Source of the DNA: CAZBDU01 sp964490725
GTDB lineage: Bacteria > Spirochaetota > Spirochaetia > SZUA-6 > DRHE01
Direction of reading: 5' to 3'
Length of the DNA: 6,659 nucleotides
Assembly (NCBI GenBank): GCA_964490725.1
Contig: CAZBDU010000168.1
Span: forward strand, 1-6,659
Shown here: in pieces, positions 1 to 5,280 of the stretch
How positions within the stretch are numbered: position 1 is the first letter of the stretch
Layout: each line of letters starts with the position of its first letter
Program-made: the position numbers and the translations under genes
Notes under the pieces: generated by a model
Databases searched by the model: none
Told to the model about the DNA's origin: nothing
Seen by the model: the letters and a program-made list of their open reading frames with translations, nothing else

Positions 1-315
1 GGCGCCGGCGGGGCTGAGGGTGGCGCCGGACCCGCCCGCAGCCCTGCGGAGCTCCGGCTGTTCGCGGATGCGGGGGCTACCCTGCGCAGCTACCTGGTCG
101 AGCTGGCTGAAAGAGCGCGGCAGGCGGGAAATGTCGAAAACGAAACGGCCTATCTGGCGGCCCTGGCCGGGTGGGAACAGGGTTTCCCCCGCCGGCTGGA
201 GGAGCTCCTCCGCCGCCAGGGGCGCTACAAGGCGCTCCGCAGGCTGCGCGATTCCTACGCGCCCGGGCGGCGGCAGGCAGGCCCCGCCCCCGCGGCCGCG
301 GAGGGCCGGCCCTAG
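1..315 (+). CDS. 3' end of an unrecognised gene (partial)
   Basis: The frame starting at base 1 is open for 104 codons up to a TAG at 313-315, and the true start lies before the window. The visible part begins with a Gly/Ala/Pro-rich stretch. Next comes a segment of about 65 residues that looks alpha-helical and charged (for example ELAERARQAGN and RRLEELLRRQGRYKALRRL), and then a Pro/Ala/Arg-rich tail. There is no membrane segment or recognisable catalytic motif. The helical, amphipathic pattern could belong to a TPR-like or coiled-coil C-terminus, but that is a guess. Coding is supported by ordinary amino-acid composition in this frame, whereas the other plus frames give Arg/Pro/Ser-rich nonsense, and by a stop that exactly abuts the convergent lipoprotein gene. 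I do not recognise the family. Confidence 0.6.
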   Translation, partial: GAGGAEGGAGPARSPAELRLFADAGATLRSYLVELAERARQAGNVENETAYLAALAGWEQGFPRRLEELLRRQGRYKALRRLRDSYAPGRRQAGPAPAAAEGRP

Positions 316-914
316 TACTGGATCCTCAGCACCGGCCGCTGGCCCGTGGCCGCCTCCGAGGCCCAGAAGTACTGGTACCCGTAGTTGGACTTGAGGCGCA
401 TCCCGTAGTTGGTCGCCGGATCCGCGGCCCACTGCTTGACGATGTCGGTGACGTCCACCGAGAACTCTCCCTGGACGTTCGCCGGCACGGTCAGCAGTGA
501 CGCCGAAGCGGCGTCGATGAACGCGTCCGGAGAAATAGTGGTGTATGTCACCGAGGCAGTCCAGGCCTGCACGATCCTGGCCACGGAGATCTCGGTGAGG
601 GGGTAGCCGGCGGAATCGTTGTTCAACACCAGAGTGGCGTAGGCCACGTCCGCCGGAACCGCCGCCGGGTCGAACTGCAGCAACGCCAGGGCTTCGCCGT
701 AGACCGGCTCGCTCACGCGGAGCGACATGTCCAGGAAATACTGGTAGCCACCACTGTCCACGTATCCGTCCAGCGTGGGGGTCAGCTCCACCTTGGTGAA
801 GACGTTGTCCGGGTCCAGCGGGTTCTCCCGGTCCACCTTGGGCATCAGAAAGAGGCCGCACGAAGAGATGAAGGCGAAGGCCAACAGTATGACTGCAACT
901 CTACCGACTCTCAT
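312..914 (-). CDS. DNRLRE-type (CBM96-like) lipoprotein
   Basis: This is a 200-residue protein. Residues 1-18 form a lipoprotein signal peptide with a hydrophobic core and the lipobox FISSC, so Cys19 would be lipidated and the protein anchored in the membrane. After a short NPLDPDN segment (31-37), residues of about 45-200 resemble the DNRLRE/CBM96-type beta-sandwich. Its hallmarks are ALLQFD followed by VPADVAYATLVL, an AWTASVTY stretch, DVTDIVKQW (154-162) and the closing segment with FWASEA (183-188) and RPVLRIQY (193-200). Family members are usually modules of surface or secreted proteins, some linked to carbohydrate binding; here the module is nearly the whole protein. The start is set by the lipobox, by AAGGAG 5 bases upstream, and by the ATGA overlap with the preceding CsgG-like gene, which implies translational coupling. 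A longer reading back to 1583 is a shadow of that gene. The stop overlaps the convergent gene's stop in CTAG. Confidence 0.85.
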   Translation of the reverse strand: MRVGRVAVILLAFAFISSCGLFLMPKVDRENPLDPDNVFTKVELTPTLDGYVDSGGYQYFLDMSLRVSEPVYGEALALLQFDPAAVPADVAYATLVLNNDSAGYPLTEISVARIVQAWTASVTYTTISPDAFIDAASASLLTVPANVQGEFSVDVTDIVKQWAADPATNYGMRLKSNYGYQYFWASEAATGQRPVLRIQY

Positions 915-2482
915 TTCCGCTCCTTCCCGGGATTGATGGTCAGAGTGAGCTGGATTCCGGACGGCGCCGGCGCCACGGCCAGCTGCGCCGGGCGCACCTG
1001 CCCGGGCGCCTCCTGCGGCTGGGCGGCGCCGCCCCGGACCAGCAGGGATGTCACGGTGGCCGCGGCCCCCACGCCCCACAGGCCGTAGGACAGGATGCTC
1101 CAGAACGCGTAGGACGCATAGCTGGACTGGTAGTCTCCGTACAGCCCGGCGAAATCCTGCCCGGCGCCGGCCTCCAGGTAGGCGGCCAGGCTGGCCTCCA
1201 CGCCGGGGCGCAGGTTCATGGACACGGAGTGCGCGGCGCTCCCCAGAGCCACCATGACGCTCCCCGCGGCCAGTAGCGCTCTCTGCAGCCCCGAGGGGGC
1301 AAGCACCTCTTTCTCTCCGGGCAGGAGGAGCGCTCCCACCATTCCGGTCCCCCCTACACCCCAAAGGACGTAGCTTCCGATGCGAAACAGCGAGTACAGC
1401 AGGTCGGCGCTGTTGGCGCCATAGAGCGTGTAGCGCTGGTTGTCCGCGAACGCCCCCAGCACGTTGCCCAGCAGGTTCAGCACCGAACCGCCCAGAAAGG
1501 CCACTCTGCCCAGCCGCGTGACGGCCAGATCCCTCGAGAAGAGCAGGCTCGAGGCGGAGATCCCCGCCCCTCCCAGCCCCCACAGCGAGTAGGAGGAGAT
1601 GCCCAGCGCGGCGTACAGCGTGTAGTCGCCCTGGTACGCGTTGTACAGATCCGTGAACCCGGAGGTCGCCGTGGCGTACGCCTCCTGCGAGGCCCTCACC
1701 CGGAAGCTGGTCTCGAAGGCGGCGGCCCCCGCCACGTTGCCCGCCTCCAGCGCGGCCACCCCGCCGGCGAGCAGAACGTAGGCCGCCGGGCTCGGCCTTG
1801 CGGGCGCCCCGGTCGAACGGGCCTCCTGGGGAGGCTCCTGCGGCTGCGGCCTCACCTCCTGCGGCTGCGGCCTCACCTCCTGCGGCTCGGTCTCAGCGGG
1901 CCCGGCAGGCGGGCTCGGCTGCGGCTCCGGCTGGGGCGCGGCCTCCTGATCCTGGGCGGGGGCAGGCGCCTCCGCCACCGTGAACCCGGGGATTGCCTTC
2001 TCCACCAGCGCGTAGGTGAGCTTGCGGCAGGCCACGTCCAGCTCCTCCACGTTCTCCGCGCTCACGGAGTCCGCCCCCAGCGTCCTGGAGCTGGAGACGT
2101 CGATGATCTTGGCGTTGATGATGTATTTCTTGCCCAGCGCCGCCACCGTGCCGATGATGATCTGTTCGGCGGACAGCAGCCTCCCGATCTCCACCGCGCA
2201 GGACTCGTCGGTGCAGTCCGCCAGCGCCACCTCCTGGGCCTCCAGGATCTGCCGCCGCTCGGTCTGGCTGAGCACCACGTAGGCCTTGGTGTTGACCAGC
2301 GACGTTTCGAAGAGGGTCGTGATGATCTGGGCGACCGAGGCCGCAACCTCGATCGACTGGAAAGGCAGCACGGCAATGAGCGGCTCGTTCTGCCCCATCG
2401 CCGGGGCTACGGCCATGACCAGCAGCAGTCCCGCCGCCGCGAGCGCCCGCCGCCCTACGGGGAACCCGGTTCTACGTTTCAT
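911..2482 (-). CDS. CsgG/TolB-like protein fused to a threefold hydrophobic repeat module
   Basis: This is a 523-residue protein with a signal peptide (1-30, cleavage probably after AMG or AMGQ). Residues 34-165 look like the alpha/beta domain of CsgG/TolB-like proteins. It opens with PLIAVLPFQ and continues with a segment like 'VLSQTERRQILEAQ', a Cys pair (C90, C95) in DCTDESCAVEIGRLL, and IIIGTV then YIINAKIIDV. In CsgG this fold lines an outer-membrane secretion pore; relatives serve other envelope roles. A Pro/Gln/Glu-rich linker (168-232) follows. Residues 234-484 contain three copies of a hairpin: a hydrophobic glycine-rich segment, a tyrosine-rich stretch, and a second hydrophobic segment with SYSLWGLGG (297), SYVLWGVGG (370) or SYGLWGVGA (465). 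These could be six membrane helices. I know no function for this module. The start at 2482 is preferred because an earlier ATG (2548) lies upstream of the promoter and gives no signal peptide. GGAG directly abuts the ATG, so the ribosome binding site is not decisive. Confidence 0.85.
   Translation of the reverse strand: MKRRTGFPVGRRALAAAGLLLVMAVAPAMGQNEPLIAVLPFQSIEVAASVAQIITTLFETSLVNTKAYVVLSQTERRQILEAQEVALADCTDESCAVEIGRLLSAEQIIIGTVAALGKKYIINAKIIDVSSSRTLGADSVSAENVEELDVACRKLTYALVEKAIPGFTVAEAPAPAQDQEAAPQPEPQPSPPAGPAETEPQEVRPQPQEVRPQPQEPPQEARSTGAPARPSPAAYVLLAGGVAALEAGNVAGAAAFETSFRVRASQEAYATATSGFTDLYNAYQGDYTLYAALGISSYSLWGLGGAGISASSLLFSRDLAVTRLGRVAFLGGSVLNLLGNVLGAFADNQRYTLYGANSADLLYSLFRIGSYVLWGVGGTGMVGALLLPGEKEVLAPSGLQRALLAAGSVMVALGSAAHSVSMNLRPGVEASLAAYLEAGAGQDFAGLYGDYQSSYASYAFWSILSYGLWGVGAAATVTSLLVRGGAAQPQEAPGQVRPAQLAVAPAPSGIQLTLTINPGKERK
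920..925 (-). promoter_or_regulatory. ribosome binding site of the lipoprotein gene
   Basis: On the minus strand AAGGAG sits 5 bases before the ATG at 914, inside the end of the upstream gene. It fixes the lipoprotein start and, with the ATGA overlap, indicates coupled translation. Confidence 0.7.
1835..1897. repeat. 21-bp tandem repeat in the proline-rich linker
   Basis: Two identical 21-base units lie at 1835-1855 and 1856-1876, and a degenerate third at 1877-1897. They encode repeated QEVRPQP-type heptads (about residues 196-216) in the linker of the CsgG-like protein. Being a whole number of codons, copy changes would lengthen or shorten the linker without breaking the frame. Confidence 0.85.
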
Positions 2483-2511
2483 CTCCAACGCAACGCCCAG
2501 TACGGAACCGC

Positions 2512-2539
2512 ATTGTAGCACATGATGGTGGAAACTCAA
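2512..2539 (-). promoter_or_regulatory. sigma70-like promoter of the CsgG-like/lipoprotein unit
   Basis: Read on the minus strand, TTGAGT (2539-2534) and TACAAT (2517-2512) are 16 bases apart, and the -10 is preceded by TGC, an extended -10 form. Transcription would start near 2505, leaving a leader of only about 23 bases before the ATG at 2482. This supports 2482 over the in-frame ATG at 2548. Confidence 0.65.
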
Positions 2540-2547
2540 GCCGTTCA

Positions 2548-2565
2548 CGGTGCAGCCGGTGCAGC
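2548..2565. repeat. 9-bp direct repeat upstream of the CsgG-like promoter
   Basis: CGGTGCAGC occurs twice head to tail (2548-2556, 2557-2565), starting 8 bases beyond the outer edge of the -35 element. The spacing of about one helical turn suits a binding site for an upstream regulator, but chance is possible in GC-rich DNA. The rest of the 147-base spacer between the carbonic anhydrase stop and the CsgG-like start shows no hairpin with a T-run, so no terminator can be called. Confidence 0.5.
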
Positions 2566-2629
2566 GCTCTGGCGGGACAGGCCGGCGCCAAGGCTGCGCG
2601 CGCCTGCCTTGCCTCCCTGGCCTTTCGCG

Positions 2630-3163
2630 CTACCCCTCCCCGCCTCCCTTGCGGCGGTGCATGCGGGCCATCTCGGCGTACCGTTCCGCCCGCTCCACGC
2701 TGGCCTCCCCTGCCAGCTCGTCCAGCTTGCGCACCCGCCGCGCCGGCACGCCCACCATCAACGAAAACGGCTCCACGACCGCATTCTCCCGCACCAGCGC
2801 CCCGGCGGCCACCACGCTCCCGCGCCCGATCACGGCTCCCGACAGGATGATGGCGCCCATACCGATCAGGCACTCCTCCTCCACCGTGCAGGCGTGCAAA
2901 ATCGCCCCGTGGCCCACGGTGACCCGCGCTCCGATCACGCAGGGGCGGTCGTGCTCCACGTGTACGACCGTCCCGTCCTGGATGTTCGTGCACTCCCCCA
3001 CCGAAATGTAGTGGAGGTCGCCGCGGAGCACGCAGTTGTACCAGACGGAGCTCTCCGCGCCCAGGCGGACGTCACCCACCACGCTGGCGCCCGCTGCGAC
3101 GAAGGCGCTCTCCGGGATCTGCGGTTCCGCGGGCATGAAACGGCGGCGCACCTCTTCGATCAT
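2630..3163 (-). CDS. gamma-class carbonic anhydrase-like hexapeptide protein
   Basis: This is a 177-residue cytosolic protein of the left-handed beta-helix (hexapeptide) family, of the YrdA/CaiE/PaaY/CamH kind, normally trimeric with a metal at each subunit interface. The likely zinc ligands are all present: His68 in VVHV, and His85 and His90 in VGHGAILHAC. Other hallmarks are RGD (47-49), NIQDG (60-64) and the C-terminal VGVPARRVRKL (137-147), followed by a charged helical tail. Expected chemistry is reversible CO2 hydration, but many relatives of this short type show little or no measured activity, so the activity is an inference. Length is normal for the YrdA/CamH group. The ATG at 3163 is preceded by GGGAGAGG with suitable spacing. 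The gene diverges from a permease gene across 210 bases and probably has its own promoter at 3296-3324. A longer open reading back to 4078 is only the shadow of the permease gene. Confidence 0.9.
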   Translation of the reverse strand: MIEEVRRRFMPAEPQIPESAFVAAGASVVGDVRLGAESSVWYNCVLRGDLHYISVGECTNIQDGTVVHVEHDRPCVIGARVTVGHGAILHACTVEEECLIGMGAIILSGAVIGRGSVVAAGALVRENAVVEPFSLMVGVPARRVRKLDELAGEASVERAERYAEMARMHRRKGGGEG

Positions 3164-3219
3164 GGTCCTCTCCCTTCTCCGGCGCCGCGCCAAGGAAGCA
3201 CCCGATCCGTACGTCGCGG

Positions 3220-3247
3220 GGCCCCGGCAGCGGCGGACCCCGGGGCC
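3220..3247. repeat. 8-bp inverted repeat in the carbonic anhydrase leader
   Basis: GGCCCCGG (3220-3227) and CCGGGGCC (3240-3247) are perfect inverted copies separated by 12 bases. They lie in the presumed 5' leader of the carbonic anhydrase mRNA and would form a very stable hairpin. No T-run follows on either strand, so a simple intrinsic terminator is unlikely. Confidence 0.5.
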
Positions 3248-3256
3248 GCCCGGGCG

Positions 3257-3284
3257 CTTGTCCGAGCACCCTTGTCCGAGCACC
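3257..3284. repeat. 14-bp exact tandem duplication covering a -35 element
   Basis: CTTGTCCGAGCACC occurs twice without a gap (3257-3270, 3271-3284). The second copy supplies the TTGTCC used as the -35 of the permease promoter; the first copy places another TTGTCC 14 bases further upstream. Confidence 0.85.
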
Positions 3285-3300
3285 GGGGAGGCGATAGAAT
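3272..3300 (+). promoter_or_regulatory. sigma70-like promoter of the permease operon
   Basis: TTGTCC (3272-3277) and TAGAAT (3295-3300) are exactly 17 bases apart. Transcription would start near 3307, leaving a leader of about 67 bases before the permease ATG at 3374. The -10 overlaps the -10 of a minus-strand promoter almost base for base. Confidence 0.6.
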
Positions 3301-3324
3301 AGCGTGGCTCCGGCGGTTTGGCAA
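3296..3324 (-). promoter_or_regulatory. sigma70-like promoter of the carbonic anhydrase gene, sharing the -10
   Basis: On the minus strand TTGCCA (3324-3319) and TATTCT (3301-3296) are exactly 17 bases apart. The -10 lies over the plus-strand TAGAAT, shifted by one base. Transcription would start near 3289, with a GC-rich leader of about 125 bases before the ATG at 3163. Confidence 0.55.
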
Positions 3325-3347
3325 CGGCCATCGCCGGCCGGCAAACC
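3315..3347. repeat. inverted repeat in the permease leader
   Basis: GGTTTG (3315-3320) and CAAACC (3342-3347) are inverted copies, and inside them CGGC (3325-3328) can pair with GCCG (3337-3340). The structure falls in the permease 5' leader, and its left arm overlaps the -35 of the carbonic anhydrase promoter. It could therefore be an RNA hairpin or an operator; neither is shown. Confidence 0.4.
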
Positions 3348-3373
3348 AACGGGCTCACGAAAAGAAAGAGGGC

Positions 3374-4249
3374 ATGTCCGCGCACCTGCTTTCGGCGCTG
3401 CTGGCCTTCGTCAGTTATTCCCTGCTCAACATCTCCCAGGCCGTCCAGAAGATCGGGCTCGGAGCCTACCAGGCGAACCGGGCGCGAGGAGCGTCGATCT
3501 GGGTCGCCGGCACCCTGGGCACCTCCGGCGCGGCCTTCGTCGGGCTGTACGCGGTGTCCCTGGGCTCGGTGGCGGTGGTGGGCTCGCTGTCCGGCACGGG
3601 CCTGGCTTCCCTCGCGCTCTTCTCCGCCTTCGTGATGCGGGAGCCGGTGACCGGGCGGGACGCGGCGGCCGTGGCCGTGCTGCTGACCGCCGGCGTGCTG
3701 GTGGGAGCCTTTTCGCGGGGCTCGCACGTTCCGGCGGAGGCCAGCCCTCCTGCCCTCTTCCTCTTCAGCGCCGCGGTGACGGCCGTCTATGCGGCGATGT
3801 GGCTGGGCCTGCGACGGCGGAGAATCGTGGCGCTCATCATCGGCGGCTTCGCGGGCACGCTGGGCGGCCTGGTACCGCCCTTCCAGAAGATGTCCACCTC
3901 TTCCCCGGGCCGCGGCGCCTCGCTGCTCAGCCGGTTTCCCGAGCTGGTGGAAGGCTCCCATCCCCTGCACGCAGCGGCGGAGACCCTGCTCAATCCCTAT
4001 GCGCTGGCCTGGATTCTCCTCTCGGTCACCTCCATGGTGGTGCTGCAGTTCGCCCATCGCCGCGACAAGGCCATCCACGTCATCCCGATTTTCACCGCCA
4101 GCTATCTGCTCATGCCCGTGCTGAGCGGAGTGATTGCCTTTGACGAGCGCCTGCGCGGGCTGCAGTGGCTGGGGATTGCGCTGCTGCTGGGCGGCGTGCT
4201 TCTGCTCACGGTCCGCAGCCGCAAGAGCCAGCCGCAGAGACGGTCATGA
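3374..4249 (+). CDS. DMT-superfamily (EamA/NIPA-like) membrane transporter
   Basis: This is a 291-residue integral inner-membrane protein with about nine hydrophobic segments (roughly 4-22, 42-62, 64-86, 98-114, 127-146, 152-168, 210-226, 235-254, 262-281). The pattern is that of the drug/metabolite transporter superfamily. In the first half a segment with SLSGTGLASLALFSAFVM is followed by REPVTGRD (89-96). In the second half YLLMPVLSGVIAFDERL (244-260) precedes LGIALLLGGVLLLT, the usual 'E near the end of a helix, then a last helix' signature of EamA repeats. The hydrophilic loop 170-208 is longer than usual and the C-terminus is basic. The substrate cannot be told; NIPA-type magnesium transport and small-metabolite export are both possible. 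The ATG follows AAAGAAAGAGGGC, a purine-rich ribosome binding site set close to the start. A membrane protein gene follows after 22 bases, probably in the same operon. Confidence 0.8.
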   Translation: MSAHLLSALLAFVSYSLLNISQAVQKIGLGAYQANRARGASIWVAGTLGTSGAAFVGLYAVSLGSVAVVGSLSGTGLASLALFSAFVMREPVTGRDAAAVAVLLTAGVLVGAFSRGSHVPAEASPPALFLFSAAVTAVYAAMWLGLRRRRIVALIIGGFAGTLGGLVPPFQKMSTSSPGRGASLLSRFPELVEGSHPLHAAAETLLNPYALAWILLSVTSMVVLQFAHRRDKAIHVIPIFTASYLLMPVLSGVIAFDERLRGLQWLGIALLLGGVLLLTVRSRKSQPQRRS

Positions 4250-4271
4250 GAAGCGACTCCGGGAGCACACG

Positions 4272-5280
4272 ATGAAAAGAGCCATCGCCGCGGTGCTGCT
4301 GGCCCTCCTGGTGCTGCCCCTGCTGGGGGCCACCCTGGTGGTGCTGTCCGTGAGTGGCTGGGCCCTCGACCGCTCCTTCTACCTTCGTCTGCTGAACGAC
4401 AGGCGGCTGTACGAGCTGTGGCTCACGGAGGAGCCGGTCCACGGTCTGGCGGAGCCCCTGCTGCGCTCGTGGAGGGACTCAGGCGCGGCCGCACCCCCTC
4501 TTCCGGCGCTGGTCATCGCCCTGCCCGCGCTGCTCACGCCGGACTACCTGCGCAGCCAGGTTCTGGCGGTGGTGAACCAGGGCTTCGACGCGTTGGAAGA
4601 AGGGACGCGCTTTTCCTTCTCGGTGGATCTGACGCCCCTCAAGGGGCGGACTGGCCGGTCCGGCGGGCCGGGAGTTCGCGCTACGGCTGGCCGAAGCCCT
4701 TCCGGTCTGCCCTGGCGGTGAGGGCGGGCAGGAGCTCATGTCCTGCCGGCCCGACTCCGTGAGTCCGGAGCGCCACGGGGCGAGCATCGCGGAGCGGCTG
4801 CCGGAGCTGGCCGCGGAGCTCCCCGATCGCCTGGCCTTCGGCTTCCCAGGGCCGGAGCCTCTGCTACCGAAGTGGCGGTTCTTGACACCCTCGAAGGCGG
4901 TCCTGGCGGCTGGAATGGCCATGGCGGCGGTGGTGGCCGCTATGTGGATCGGCCTGTGCATCCTTGCTGGAGACGACCGGCGTGAACGGCTGTTCTGGAT
5001 GGGCGGCTCCCTGATGCCGCCCTCCCTGGCCACTCTGGCAGTGGGGCTTGCGGTGCTGCCGTGGGCATCCGCCGGATGGCTGCAGTGGGCGATCCGGCAG
5101 GCGCGGGCAGTGTCGCTTCGGCCCTACCACGACGTGATCGTGCGCATTGCCGCGGAGGCCGCCAGGGCCGTCTCAGGCGGCTTCCTGGCAACCGGGGCCG
5201 TTGCCGCCGGTACCGCCCTGGGCTTTCTTCTCTGGGCGGCGGCCGTCGACCGCGGCTCCAGCCCCCAGACGGGCCCCTAG
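4272..5280 (+). pseudogene. membrane protein gene broken by one frameshift
   Basis: An ATG at 4272, preceded by GGGAG six bases upstream, opens a frame that stops at 4719-4721. From about 4645 the next frame carries the natural continuation to the TAG at 5278-5280. Removing one G from the run at 4643-4646 gives a smooth 335-residue protein: membrane segment 5-27, outer domain 30-200 with a Cys pair (C146 and C158) and conserved-looking LTPLK and LPD motifs, then three membrane segments (about 207-232, 241-263, 300-324). The late frame has a stop at 4630-4632, so the shift must lie after it. From memory the layout resembles an uncharacterised family of envelope proteins known from several phyla, but I can give no function. 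It follows the permease by 22 bases and probably shares its transcript. A read error, a true mutation, or two separate proteins are alternatives; the last is least likely because the second part lacks a ribosome binding site at 4738. Confidence 0.75.

Noticed and set aside
302..313. Palindrome AGGGCCGGCCCT as a transcription terminator
   Set aside because: It has no loop and no T-run on either strand, so it does not fit an intrinsic terminator.
312..1583. A 423-codon minus-strand frame ending in the lipoprotein
   Set aside because: The upstream part is the CsgG-like gene read in the wrong frame; the lipobox and ribosome binding site fix the start at 914.
2482..2548. Upstream start at 2548 for the CsgG-like protein
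   Set aside because: It would place the promoter inside the coding region and put 22 residues in front of an obvious signal peptide.
2630..4078. A 482-codon minus-strand frame ending in the carbonic anhydrase
   Set aside because: The extra N-terminal part is antisense to the permease, with Gln/Arg/Gly-rich unstructured sequence; the hexapeptide protein starts naturally at 3163.
3304..4143. A 279-codon plus-strand frame inside the permease
   Set aside because: It is rich in Arg, Gly and Pro with no domain; it arises from GC-rich codons of the permease read out of frame.
2522..4249. A 575-codon open frame on the plus strand reading through into the permease
   Set aside because: The part before 3374 is antisense to the carbonic anhydrase gene and has an Arg/His/Pro/Ala-rich composition; the membrane protein, ribosome binding site and promoter all point to the ATG at 3374.
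4630..4660. Programmed ribosomal frameshift in the membrane protein gene
   Set aside because: The needed change is a +1 shift. I see no slow or stop codon at the junction and no ribosome binding-like stimulator at the right place, so an indel in the G run is simpler.
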